Made by a program: the position numbers and the translations under genes. Below are positions 22,279 through 40,294 of a DNA stretch of 64,000 bases, in pieces (the stretch's first letter is position 1; every line of letters begins with the position of its first letter). This stretch comes from Mugil cephalus (lineage: Eukaryota > Chordata > Actinopteri > Mugiliformes > Mugilidae): positions 31,387,764-31,451,763 of the forward strand of contig NC_061771.1 in assembly GCF_022458985.1 (NCBI RefSeq), given 5' to 3'. The notes beneath the pieces are model-generated. The model had not been told where the DNA came from. It searched no databases and saw only the letters and a list, made by a program, of their open reading frames with translations.

Positions 22279-23390
22279 ACTTCCGGGTTTATTAAGTTCC
22301 AAAACACAACTCGCAGGCGGACAAAAGCCGAAGAAGTCGCCATCAACAACAGATATAGGATAAATACTGCAACACTAGAACAGATATAACCTGATAGAGT
22401 TCAGTTTAAAACAAAATAATGCTTAAAATTCTTTAAAATGCGAATTATTTTCCTCACAGCAGTAAAACTGGTTGATGACACGTAGTAAAAATGATATTTA
22501 CACTATTTTCTATTTTAGTTTAATAGATATTACTCATATTTCATTTTAATCTTATTTTGTCTTTCTTTTTTACTTCTCTTAACTGTTTCTTTTATGTATA
22601 ACTAGGTACTGTGACCGAGTAATTCCCTCGTGGGTCATTAAAGTCTCTAAGTCTAAGTAACACATCACATCACATATGAGTTCAGGGAAATGTAGAAGAT
22701 CTACCTGTAAAGAAAATAAATCTCTGTATTAGAACCGTAAAGAGCTGTTTGTTGTGTGTGTGTCATGAAAAGTGTAAAGTCTCTTTTGTCCCTGAAAGGT
22801 CTCTTGGGCCGACGTTTCTGTTTTGAGGTTTTTGTGTAATAACACATAGCTAAATCCATCAAAACAAATGCTACATGCTACGCTGGAAGCTAGCTGTTCT
22901 GGAGTCTCTCTGTTGGAAACTGATCAGATAATTTGGGCAGGAATTTAAGTGGTGAGCATTTAAAAATATTTAGGCTAACACAGTAGCTACCTTTACTTGT
23001 TTATTCTAACATAGTAGTTCACACAGTTTCTTATCTTTCTTGGGCTGCTGTTAGCTTGTTTATGCTAACATTGCTAACTTCACTTGTTTTTGCTGTTATA
23101 GTTGCTTAAGTTGCTTCAGTTATTATAGATTATTTTCTGAAAATATCATTTCGGGGTTTATTAAGAGTCTCAAAACACAACTTTAAATGACTGTTGGTAC
23201 CCACAGGCAAACAAAAACAGAAGAACTCATACTCGAAAATGGATATTGGATAAATACTGTCATTTAAAACAAGGCTGATGAAGCATAAGTCCTTTAAAAT
23301 GGGAATTATTTTCCTTACAGTTGTAAAACTCGCTGATAGCACATTGTAAAAGGGATATTTACACTATTTTCCATTTTATTTTGTGTGGGC
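22279..23390. repeat. Diverged direct duplication upstream of hmgb2 (left arm)
   Basis: 22279-22520 and 23149-23390 share the same order of blocks: 'gggtttattaag', 'caaaacacaact', 'ggataaatactg', 'tttaaaatg(c/g)gaattattttcct', 'gtaaaactgg', 'gatatttacactatttt'. Similarity by eye is around 75-80 percent. The interval between them includes 'gctaacatagtagc'-type sequence like the hpgd minisatellite. The same pair is present in the right arm. Confidence 0.7.
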
Positions 23391-23662
23391 TTGTCATCGG
23401 GACCCAGGTCACACGATGTGTTCACACTTTTATTTTTAACTTTCGAATTACAGGAAACCTAATTTATCTCAGATGTGTAATTCACGGGTAATTCAACTCA
23501 GTGATCATTTTGGTGGATGGAGTTTGTGGTGCTGTTAAAGTATTTTTAATGTTTATATTACAGCACAACAAACTTCAGAACACACTAAGTCAGCACTACA
23601 CACACATAAATATTACATTTAATGTAAATATGTAGTTTATGATTGAAATACTACAGCCAACA

Positions 23663-24246
23663 CTATATTGAAAGATATTGGGTCTTTCTTTCCAAGATTT
23701 AAAGGAGAGCATGAATCAAAGGAACTGTAAGAGGCTGGACAAGCTGGTTACGAAGGCCGGGTCTCTGATTGGCAGGAAGCTGGACTCACTGGGGACTATT
23801 GTTGAGAGGCGCACATACAACACAGTGCAGTCCATCCTGAACAACATCAGGCACCCGCTTCATGACATCCTGGAGGGGCAGCGAAGCAGCAACAGTAGGA
23901 GGCTTCTCTCACCACGCTGAGAGTTTCAAGACTCCTTTGTCCCCACAGTCATCAGACTGTACAACACCACTGTTTAAATGCTTTAATACTAATAGATGTA
24001 TGTGTGGGCTGTATATAGTTTTTTCACACAGTGATTCATATTGACATACCAGTACAGCCCATACACATACATATACTTCCACACATTTCTACATATTTTA
24101 CTTGCACTGTAGATTCTGGTGATTTTGTTGGTGTGTTATGTTGATGTATGTGTGTGTTTGTGGACCAGCTAGTGGAGCTTGAAGCTAGTTTCCCTCAGAG
24201 GATGAATGAAGTAAAGTTTTCTATTCTACTCTATTCTATTCTATTT
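23663..24246 (+). repeat. 5'-truncated L2-like LINE 3' end (left arm)
   Basis: The + strand encodes LVTKAGSLIGRKLDSLGTIV, ERRTYNTVQSILNNIRHPLH and DILEGQRSS...RRLLSPR, the C-terminal end of fish L2/CR1-type ORF2 proteins (HPL..., then ...RLLHPRC...). A PQSSDC...LFKCFN remnant follows in another frame. It finishes in a (TCTAT)n tail at about 24222-24246, typical of these elements. The right-arm copy is at 39436-40020. Confidence 0.8.
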
Positions 24247-24499
24247 GGAACGTAGCTTCAAGGTGAAGAAAAGTCAGAATACCCATTATATGTCCCATAA
24301 AAAACAACAACAACAACAACAACAGTTTGTAGGTTTTTTATAGTGTTTAGACTCTGAGTTTGTAGCAACGTGAAATAATCAGTCAGATAATTAAAGTCCC
24401 AGGAACGTTTGATTTTATGGCTGAAAAATTAAAACTGACTCACTATGTCATTTAATTCACAAAATCAAGGCTCTATCTATAAAGAAGTAATCGGGTAGA

Positions 24500-25436
24500 A
24501 TGGATGAAAATGAGCTTTGACATAGTAGTTTCCCTATCTCATTATGTCTCGTATAAATTACCTCATGGCCATTATGGTAACCTGCTAGTGAAAAGTGACC
24601 CTTGCTCAACTGTCTATTTAAACTCCACAATCCAAGGTCTCTATGCTAATTGGTGGGACCTGATACATGACTATGTCAGTTAGATATAGTTTGTGTAGCC
24701 TCACCTGCTTGAAGTACCGTCAAGTGTCCACTTGCATAAAGGATGACAGTCAGCATACACTCAGTAGCTGTGCCATTTAACATCAGTTGTACAACCATTG
24801 CCATTCCGCTCCTCAACAACTTGGCTCCTATCCTTTTGACCTTCAGAACTCTTAATATCTGGATGTCAAACTTTCACCACATCCCAAAGGTTCCTCTATT
24901 GCTGAATATCTAGAAGACACCGGAGCCGTTAGAGTACATAAACCCCTTTGTCCATGTTCTGATCATGAGCTTTGACATGGTCATGATCCCTCATGGAAGT
25001 AGCCTCGAAGATGTCCACGTGTGGCTATAAAGGATGTGACAAAGGCACAATTAACTCAGGGGCTGTGCATTAAACACTCTCAGTTTGTACTAATCCGTAA
25101 GTATGCCATTCCTCCTCTGACCTCTCACATCAACAACTTCTGCTCACTGGTATTTTCTCTTTTTGGACCATTCCTGTTAAACCCTAGAGTAGGTTGTGAG
25201 TTAAAATCCCAGTAGATCTGCAGTTTCTGAAATACTCAGACCAACAACCAGACCACGTTCAAAGTCTCTTAAATCCCCCTTCTTCCCCATTCTGATGCTC
25301 AGTTTGAGCTTCAGCAAGTTGTCTCGATCACCTCTACATGAGTAAATGCACTGAATTGCAGCCACGTGATTGGCTGATTAGCTATTCGTGCTAATAAGCA
25401 ATTGAACAGGGGTGTACCTAATAAAGTGGCAAGCTT
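24500..25436 (-). mobile_element. Decayed Tc1/mariner-like relic, left arm
   Basis: The right half (about 24815-25436) matches the right-arm element in reverse and ends in the fish Tc1-type terminus 'ggtgtacctaataaagtgg' (25411-25429). The left half (about 24500-24810) does not match the right arm one to one. It carries a second, more decayed copy of the same internal segment ('ctgcttgaagtaccgtc', 'cataaaggatgaca') and lacks the second terminal repeat. Confidence 0.55.
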
Positions 25437-25479
25437 CTGGTTTTAGTTTAACACTCCGGTACAGTAGGCGGCATCAGCT

Positions 25480-25626
25480 TCCTGCTGAGATCAACACCAA
25501 AGAAGAAGAAGCCTGAGCGGAAGGAGTTGTAGTTCAGAGAACAGTGGACTGACTACAGAGTGAGTACAGACATAAGGATTGTGTCCACACTGACGGAGAT
25601 AGTCTGTTTATTCTGAGGCAGAAGAC
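25480..25626 (+). promoter_or_regulatory. Putative pmm2 promoter and leader (left arm)
   Basis: TATA-less. Contains GCGGAAGG (ETS-like) followed at once by 'agttgtagttc', whose reverse complement GAACTACAACT resembles the core of ZNF143/STAF sites found in many housekeeping promoters. Site calls are by eye. Confidence 0.4.
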
Positions 25627-28093
<2,467 letters not shown>

Positions 28094-28375
28094 TGAAGTC
28101 AATCTAGTTTAAATAATGTTGAGCTCATACGTTAAACACAATGCTAATGGGGAGGCTAAAGTCAATGCTATATATCATGCTAAAGACAATCCTAAAGACA
28201 TAATTATGAATATGATCAGTTATTAATTATTTAATTCATGGATGTCATGTTCAAATATGTTTTAAAAGTTAACTGAGGCAGTTGTGTTTATTATTTATTT
28301 GTTTGTTAATAAGAGGATTTAATGGACGACTCAGAAAATAAACAGATTCAGCAACTTATTTTCTGTTTTCATTTC

Positions 28376-28875
28376 NNNNNNNNNNNNNNNNNNNNNNNNN
28401 NNNNNNNNNNNNNNNNNNNNNNNNNNNNNNNNNNNNNNNNNNNNNNNNNNNNNNNNNNNNNNNNNNNNNNNNNNNNNNNNNNNNNNNNNNNNNNNNNNNN
28501 NNNNNNNNNNNNNNNNNNNNNNNNNNNNNNNNNNNNNNNNNNNNNNNNNNNNNNNNNNNNNNNNNNNNNNNNNNNNNNNNNNNNNNNNNNNNNNNNNNNN
28601 NNNNNNNNNNNNNNNNNNNNNNNNNNNNNNNNNNNNNNNNNNNNNNNNNNNNNNNNNNNNNNNNNNNNNNNNNNNNNNNNNNNNNNNNNNNNNNNNNNNN
28701 NNNNNNNNNNNNNNNNNNNNNNNNNNNNNNNNNNNNNNNNNNNNNNNNNNNNNNNNNNNNNNNNNNNNNNNNNNNNNNNNNNNNNNNNNNNNNNNNNNNN
28801 NNNNNNNNNNNNNNNNNNNNNNNNNNNNNNNNNNNNNNNNNNNNNNNNNNNNNNNNNNNNNNNNNNNNNNNNNNN
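28376..28875. other. Assembly gap, 500 N
   Basis: Placeholder gap. The left arm of the inverted duplication stops at its left edge, and the myotubularin gene on its right lacks upstream exons. Confidence 0.99.
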
Positions 28876-28989
28876 AATCTATAAAAAACTAATATTCCTG
28901 TGTAGTCCTAGTCTCAGTGTTGTGTCATGTCCACAACTCTCACTAAAACTGTGTGAACCTTAGGAATAGAAGATACTTTTAGTGTCTTC

Positions 28990-29090
28990 AGTGTCATTTT
29001 TTGCACTTTGCAAATTCCTCCCATGGGCCAGATTAGACCCTCTGGTGGACCTCTTTTGGACCGCGGGCCGTATGTTTGACACCTGTGGTG
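28990..29090 (+). repeat. Dispersed repeat fragment, copy 1
   Basis: 'gggccagattagaccctctg' and 'cgcgggccgtatgtttgaca' recur in the same orientation at 35338-35392 ('gggccacattagaccctctg', 'gcggcccgtatgtttg'). The motif is widespread in vertebrate genomes. It lies in an intron here and in pmm2 intron 6 there. Confidence 0.6.
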
Positions 29091-29120
29091 TAAGAGGATG
29101 TTGTGTGTCTGTGTGTCCAG

Positions 29121-29694
29121 GCTTCATGAGCGAACTCACTCCGTGTGGCCTCAGCTGTGGAAGGACAGACGTCAGTTCTCCAACCCTCTGTACCAGGCCG
29201 AGCTGAGTCAGAGTCAGGGCGTCCTGAGACCCAACACCTCCCCCTACTGCTTCAAGTGAGTCACTGCAGCTCAGACAGATCAGTGCAATGGAACATCACA
29301 GAATGAAAACACACACAAAAAAAACAAATGTAATGATAAAGCAAATCGATGCTAGAGAGCTGCATTTTAATTCAAACCAGACACAAAATAAATGAAACGA
29401 TCTGCGTTTCGCTACTAAATGAATCCTCACCTTCATGAACCGAACCTCTCTGCACCCCTGCAGGATGTGGAAGGGTCTCTACGACCACGGCGACAAGGCC
29501 ACGCCCCCTCGCCAGTCACCTGCCGACTTCCTGTCCGCCGTGAGGGAGGAGTCTCTGCAGCTGGAGGAGGAGCTGACCAATCACCAGGAGGTACCACCAG
29601 GAGGAACCGCCCACCACCCGGCCCCGAGACAAGGCATACGACACACAAAGACACCCCCCCACCCCTTCAACTCCAACACCAGCAGATAGATAGG

Positions 29695-29756
<62 letters not shown>

Positions 29757-30814
29757 CATAGATAGATAGATAGATTTTAACTTTTCACATTTACAAACAC
29801 AAAAACAGAGCTGTTTCAACGTCTTGGAAGAAGAAGGAAGATACGTCGCAATCTTCGTGTTTTATCAAAAAAATACACGTTAACTTTAACAATGTTTAAT
29901 TTTAAAAATGGCCGCTGAACTCTGACCTTTTGATTGACACCTCATTGAACCAATTCAGAGTCGAGAAGCCAGTGAGAGTCAGCGTGGGACAGAGGCCCCT
30001 TCCCCCTTCTTTCATTCACACACTGAGCAAACATCAGTCAACTTAGCGGGTGATTGGCTTGTTGTGTAGCCAATGAGCTGCTCTAAACAACGACGTGTGA
30101 CACATAGTTTGGTTTACTGGTAGACAGACGTCTGTGCGTAATTTTCAAATGAGAAACATGCAAAAAATGTGAAAACCTAATATCGTGGCAGCCCTACTTC
30201 ACACCATAGAAGAAGAGTCTGTTTACATCTCAGTATTTAGCTCCTGATAAGGGAATCAGAAGAAAAGTTCATTTTTTAACCTTGAATCCTTTTGAATTTT
30301 TGTTTATTTCATGAATAAAAACTGAAGAAACTGATTTTTTTTTTCCATAGCGTAGTGAACACACCAACTTTCCCCCAAGTTATATCTGGACAAGGCAAGA
30401 GCTTTCACGGAGGCGGCCATCTTGTTTTCAGACTTGCATTAATATGCATTAAGATGACGCAGAGCTGTGATTGGTCGGCTGTGGATATAATTAAAAACGT
30501 GCCCCGTTGTTTCCAGACGTGAACCAGAACGTTGAGTCTCTGCTGATCTGAAAGTTCATTTCTTTCATTTGTTTTGCTTTGTTTTGCAGAGGATAGCAGC
30601 TCTGACGGGTCGGCCAGTCACGTGGCCGAAGGTGGAGGTTCCGAGGAGGAGGAGGAGGAGGACTAGCCGGACCGGGACCAGCGGGCCGGACCCCCAACCA
30701 ATCACCAGCCCCGTACAGGTCCCCGACGACCCCTCCACCTGCAGCGACCTGGAGTCGGGCGTGGCCGACCTCAGCAGCCACTCGTCCAGCGGCGGCGACC
30801 CGGACCTGGAATGA
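29121..30814 (+). CDS. Myotubularin-related phosphatase, last three exons (MTMR6/7/8 group)
   Basis: Exons 29121-29255 (HERTHSVWPQLWKDRRQFSN, PLYQAEL, GVLRPNTSPYCFK), 29464-29590 (MWKGLYDHGDKATPPRQS then EESLQLEEELTNHQE) and 30590-30814 (RIAALTGRP, Arg run, DLESGVADLSSHSSSG, stop). Splice sites are GT-AG and phases agree, giving about 161 residues. The W...NPLY, VLRPNT, FK-W and PRQS landmarks followed by a coiled coil match the C-terminal end of MTMR6/7/8 phosphoinositide 3-phosphatases, which dephosphorylate PI3P and PI(3,5)P2 on endosomes. PH-GRAM and phosphatase domains must lie upstream, in or beyond the gap. The last exon also has a second open frame ending EEEEED. I prefer the frame that continues the coiled coil. 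Confidence 0.75.
29682..29776. repeat. (GATA)n microsatellite
   Basis: About 23 GATA units with a few substitutions, in the last intron of the myotubularin-like gene. Confidence 0.95.
30350..30430. repeat. Dispersed 'AAGATGGC' repeat, inverted relative to 32650-32720
   Basis: 'acaccaactttcccccaag...gagctttcacggaggcgg' followed by CCATCTTG is the near reverse complement of 32655-32720 ('aagatggccgcctccatgaa...gtggaaacttggtgtgttc'). Further CCATCTT/AAGATGGC strings occur at 33192, 33733 and (as GCCATTTTG) 33770. Confidence 0.55.
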
Positions 30815-30950
30815 GGACGGTCTTTATCCAGACGGCTGGAGGGAGGGAGGAGGGAGGAGGGAGGAGGAGGGGGGAGGACGGGTCCTGTCCTCCACTGAAA
30901 AGGGAGGTTTTAATTTCACTTTTAGTTTAATGGCTGCTGTTAAATAAACT
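30815..30950 (+). terminator. 3' UTR and poly(A) signal of the myotubularin-like gene
   Basis: A GGA-rich tract (about 30838-30880) follows the stop codon, then AATAAA at 30943-30948. Confidence 0.65.
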
Positions 30951-30959
30951 CAGAGAGCA

Positions 30960-33695
30960 GAACAAACTCTGGAGCTCGTCTCCGTATTTCTCTGGTTAGT
31001 GGTTGTGTTAGTTGACGCAGGGTTTGTCCTCGGAGTCTTAAATCTGAGGACACAAATATTCACAAGTCTTTTATAATTTATTTTTTTTGTCGTTGTTGTT
31101 GTCGTGTTTTGTGCAATGTTTGATTTTCTCCAGGAGACGTTTCCTCTTAAAGGAGACGAGGATTTTAACCGGCTGTGTGTCCGAGCTCATCGTGTTGTTT
31201 AATGAAATAAATCCACACATGAAACAAATTAAAGAACAAGCGGAGACACAAAGATAACTGGACTTTCTAGGAAACATTTCCTCAGAAATCAGATCAGGAT
31301 CAGACTCAGACGGTGAATTATCAGGCACATCCTGATAAAAAACAAATCATTTAGAGCTGAAACATCTTGTAGAAACACAATGAGTCCACGTGTCTCGTTC
31401 TTTAATCTGTTGTCCAGGACATGGACGACTGTGGACCTTCCCGACCATTTAAAGGACGTCTCCTTTTTACCTGTAGCCCGTGGTGTGCGTGTCCCGTATG
31501 TGTTGATGTAAACGATCAATCAATAAAACGCTCTGTTAAAGGGAAAGAAACGTCTCAGAGTCCTGATTAAATAATTATAACACTGATTAAATCTTATGGG
31601 GTTGTTACTGTGAACTTTAACCTCTGGAATATTCCTTATTTTAACACAGTAAGTAAGTGAACTTTATTTCTATAGCACGTTTCACAGTGAACAAACCCAC
31701 AAAGGGCTTCACAATAATAATAATAAAAAGACAGAATAGTTAACAAAACAAAGACAATAAATCAAAGTACATTCAATTCAAACAATTTACAGAAGGCCTG
31801 TTTAAATAAAATATATACTATAAAATAAATAAAAGAGTCTAAGTGTTTTCAGTCTGTAAACTTTATATAAATATGGACCAAATGACGTCACACCCGAGTT
31901 ATAGGTGACCGTAGTAAATTAGGCCACGCCCCCATTCGGGTTAAAATAAACCAGTAGCAGTAAATAAAGTGTGTTGCTAGTATTTGTTGGCCGGAGAGAA
32001 GGTGAAATAACTAACGTTAGTCAGACAAACACATAAACAACGTCGTTGAGTGATGATTAGTGATGTTACATAGAAAAACAAATACTTATGTTCACACAGC
32101 GCAGCGAGCGTGAAATGAGTGGACGACCCCACTCATACCGGATATTTACTCTATTACCTCATCGAATCTCTGTATAATATATGACATCTGATATCAATTT
32201 ATAAGCATCCAATGATGTTAAACTAATTAATTATGACATGAATACAGCATGAAGCTTAGCCGACGTTAACCCTTTAGTTAAGGTAACTCTGTTACCTGCG
32301 GTCATTTCAGCATCAACATTCACTACTTTGACTTTTTAACATGAATTTGGATTTTTAACATTATAATTAACAACTCTGACAAATGACTTTATCTAACGCT
32401 CGCATCATAATTTAAAATGATAACGCGTTTGCCGCACACGTTCACATATCGACTGTCAGGGTCCATATTTGTTGACCTGAAGACAAACATTTCTACGGTT
32501 TATCCTTGTCTCTGGAGAGGAGCAGAGAAAATATCAGAGTTTTATCTTTTAAATTGTTGCAGTAACAATACACAACACAGCAACTTCTTAGTTCTCACAC
32601 TGAAGGGGGCGTGGTCCATCTGCGTTACAGTTACAGAAGTTGGAGAAAAAAAAGATGGCCGCCTCCATGAAAGCTCTTGACTTCACTGAATATAACTTAG
32701 TGGAAACTTGGTGTGTTCAATATTTACATGTTTTAAGTTCATAGTGAAATTAAAGTTGCTTATTTAAAAAACTTGATTTTAACTCATAGTATTGCTACAA
32801 CTATATTTAGGCTGTTTAAGTTCCACAAACTAAATCGAAGTTTTTTTTACTAGAATTATTTACAGTGATGGAATTTGCAAGACCACACGAGGCAGAAATT
32901 AAAATATATATATATATATTCCAAAGTTTTAATTGTGGAAAAAAATACACTATTAATCCCAGTTTGCCACGATGGTGTCTGGCTCTGTTTTGGTTTCACC
33001 AGGCTATTGTTTTTAGCCGTTGTTAGCACGAGATGTGCTTGTAGTTCCCATATAACACATGAAAACCTTAAATTACCCTGTAACAACGTATTTATGTGGA
33101 TAAATAATGTCCGTACGACTGGTTTAATGTAACAAAAATAATCAGAAGAGCTAATAAAATGAATATTACAAGAGCTTCTAATTACTGTTTATACACAGGG
33201 CGGCCATCTTAGAAACTCAACTCAGAGGGTAGTGAGGATTCTAAGACTTTCTGAGCAGGAAATCCGACTTCATGGACGTTCCAGTTGAAAATACCGACAA
33301 ATGGAAGGCTAACTTATTATTTAAAATAGTTTCCACAAATCTCATGGTCCCACAGGACCACTTTATGGAGCGGTTGGCATGACAATTTGCGGTCGCCAGT
33401 ATGTATGTTTTGTCCTGTTTCTGAAGCGTTCATATGATGAACTGAAATTAAACTTTGATAAAAAACAACACTTGAGCATTCAACATTATATTAAACCACC
33501 TGAAATGACCGAAACCATCCTTGAAAATAATTTATTAGATGTGTATTTTAGTGTTTTAGTTTGGCCCAAGTCCCGCCCACTAACATGGAGGGGGTGGAGC
33601 TTATGACCACTACCGCAGCCTCCAGCAGGAGCTCTAGTAGCTTTAGAGGAGCTGTCATGACGTCCATATTTATGAACAGTCTGTACAGGTCAGAC

Positions 33696-33733
<38 letters not shown>

Positions 33734-33850
33734 GATGGCGGACATCTGTCCTCCTCCATATATAGAAGCGGCCATTTTGAGGCGTAGTCTTGTTATCAAA
33801 TGGGCGGAGACTAAATCAAATGATCGGATCATGAGTTTACATTAAAACAT
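30960..33850. other. Spacer between myotubularin-like gene and pmm2 (right copy)
   Basis: Tail-to-tail intergenic region without a recognisable gene. It holds a fish retroposon fragment at about 31650-31860 ('aactttatttctatagcac', related to 5405-6245), the AAGATGGC-type repeats and a (TA)n run at 33699-33730. Open frames here are short and unconvincing. Confidence 0.6.
33699..33730. repeat. (TA)n microsatellite
   Basis: 16 TA units between two AAGATGGC-type repeat pieces. Confidence 0.9.
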
Positions 33851-33865
33851 CAATCACTGCAGAAC

Positions 33866-34223
33866 TTTATTGATGAAGAGGAGCATTAAATCTACTGGAA
33901 ACAGAACAGAAGAAGAAGAAGAAGTGTCCATGTAAGTGTCCAGTCCTGAATGTCTTTGAGAATCTTTGAAGACGACCAAGATGTCTCCACGTCTCCACCA
34001 TCTCTGTCCACATGTGATTCCAGCTTCGGTTCATCTTTGTTTTCTTCCCCCTGGTTTCTGTCCCTCCTGGAAACTGTATTCATTCATTCATTCATTCATT
34101 TATTTAGGAGATGATTGGTGAAGGTTTCCACCACCTGAACCTCGTCCCTCAGCCTGGTCTGGTCTGAGTCTTATTCTCCACCTTGAGTTTGTCTTTTAAA
34201 GTCATTTATTGACAGTCTGGTCC
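33866..34223 (-). other. pmm2 3' UTR with poly(A) signal
   Basis: From the stop codon to AATAAA on the minus strand (TTTATT at 33866-33871). Includes a short (CATT)n run at about 34081-34100. Confidence 0.65.
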
Positions 34224-38230
<4,007 letters not shown>

Positions 38231-38419
38231 GTCTTGTCTCAGAATAAACAGACTATCTCCGTCAGTGTGGACACAATCCTTATGTCTGTACTCACTCTGT
38301 AGTCAGTCCACTGTTCTCTGAACTACAACTCCTTCCGCTCAGGCTTCTTCTTCTTTGGTGTTGATCTCAGCAGGAAGCTGATGCCGCCTACTGTACCGGA
38401 GTGTTAAACTAAAACAAGA

Positions 38420-39092
38420 AGCTTGCCACTTTATTAGGTACACCCCTGTTCAATTGCTTATTAGCACGAATAGCTAATCAGCCAATCACGTGGCTGCAGT
38501 TCAGTGCATTTACTCATGTAGAGGTGATCGAGACAACTTGCTGAAGCTCAAACTGAGCATCAGAATGGGGAAGAAGGGGGATTTAAGAGATTTTGAACGT
38601 GGTCTGGTTGTTGGTCTGAGTATTTCAGAAACTGCAGATCTACTGGGATTTTAACTCACAACCTACTCTAGGGTTTAATAGAGAATGGTCCAAAAAAGAG
38701 AAAATATCCAGTGAGCAGAAGTTGTTGATGTGAGAGGTCAGAGGAGAATGGGCAGACTTACGGCTTAGTACAAACTGAGGATGGTTTAAATGCCACAGCC
38801 TACCTGAGTATAGTTGCTGACCATGTCCATCCCTTTATGACCACAGTGGACCATCTTCCGACGGCTACTTCCAGCAGGATAATGCACCATGTCACAAAGC
38901 TCATATCATGAACATGACGATGAGTTCACTGTACTCCAACGGCCTCCACAGTCACCAGATCTCAGTCCAATAGAGGAACCTTTGGGATGTGGTGGAAAGT
39001 TTGACACCAAGAATTAAGACAGTTCTGAAGGCAAAAGGGGGTCCAACCTTTTACTAGCAAGGTGTACCTAATAAAGTGGCCAGTGAGTGTAT
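38420..39092 (+). mobile_element. Decayed Tc1/mariner-like element, right arm
   Basis: Both termini are recognisable as inverted copies: 'gccactttattaggtacacc' at the left and 'ggtgtacctaataaagtggc' at the right (39061-39080), the signature of a fish Tc1-type family. The interior retains pieces reading like FQQDNAPCH (about 38870) and SPDLSPIEE (about 38953) of a DDE transposase on the + strand, with frame breaks. Non-autonomous and dead. Confidence 0.7.
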
Positions 39093-39435
39093 ATTTTATT
39101 TAGAGGACATATTGAGAATAACGGGGGGCTAACAACTACTACTACTAGTCCAAGAGACTTCAGGTTTTCAATCCATTTCTACCCCGATATCTATTTTTCT
39201 TGCTTTTATAGATGGAGCATTGATTTTGTGAATTAAATGACATATAAAGTCAGTTTTAATTTTTCAGCCATAAAATCAAACGTCCCTGGGACTTTAATTA
39301 TCTGACTGATTATTTCACGTTGCTACAAACTCAGAGTCTAAACACTATAAAAAACCTACAAACTGTTGTTGTTGTTGTTTTTTATGGGGCATATAATGGG
39401 TATTCTGACTTTTCTTCACCTTGAAGCTACGTTCC

Positions 39436-40020
39436 AAATAGAATAGAATAGAGTAGAATAGAAAACTTTACTTCATTCATCCTCTGAGGGAAACTAGCTT
39501 CAAGCTCCACTAGCTGGTCCACAAACACACACATACATCAACATAACACACCAACAAAATCACCAGAATCTACAGTGCAAGTAAAATATGTAGAAATGTG
39601 TGGAAGTATATATATATGTATGGGCTGTACTGGTATGTTAATATGAATCACTGTGTGAAAAAAATAAATACAGCCCACACATACATCTATTAGTATTAAA
39701 GCATTTAAACAGTGGTGTTGTACAGTCTGATGACTGTGGGGACAAAGGAGCTCCTGAACCTCTCAGCGTGGTGAGAGAAGCCTCCCACTGTTGCTGCCCC
39801 TCCAGGATGTCATGAAGCGGGTGCCTGATGTTGTTCAGGATGGACTGCACTGTGTTGTATGTGCGCCTCTCAACAATAGTCCCCAGTGAGTCCAGCTTCC
39901 TGCCAATCAGACACCCGGCCTTCGTAACCAGCTTGTCCAGCCTCTTAGAGTTCCTTTGATTCATGCTCTCCTTTAAATCTTGGAAAGAAAGACCCAACAT
40001 CTTTCAATATAGTGTTGGCT
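39436..40020 (-). repeat. 5'-truncated L2-like LINE 3' end (right arm)
   Basis: Counterpart of 23663-24246. The minus-strand frame reads LGLSFQDLKESMNQRNSKRL and LVTKAGCLIGRKLDSLGTIV onward, ending in an (ATAGA)n tail at 39436-39460. Confidence 0.8.
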
Positions 40021-40294
40021 GTAGTATTTCAATCATAAACTACATATTTACATTAAATGTAATATTTATGTGTGTGTAGTGCTGACTCAGTGTGTTCTGA
40101 AGTTTGTTGTGCTGTAATATAAACATTAAAAATACTTTAACAGCACCACAAACTCCATCCTCCAAAATGATCACTGAGTTGAATTACCCGTGAATTACAC
40201 ATCTGAGATAAATCAGGTTTCCTGTAATTCGAAAGTTAAAAATAAAAGTGTGAACACATCGTGTGACCTGGGTCCCGATGTCAAGCCCACACAA

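Noticed and set aside
29419-29697. Alternative frames of 84-92 residues over the myotubularin-like exon
   Set aside because: Only 29464-29590 in the frame MWKGLYDHGDK fits splice sites and neighbouring exons. The extension past 29590 is intron.
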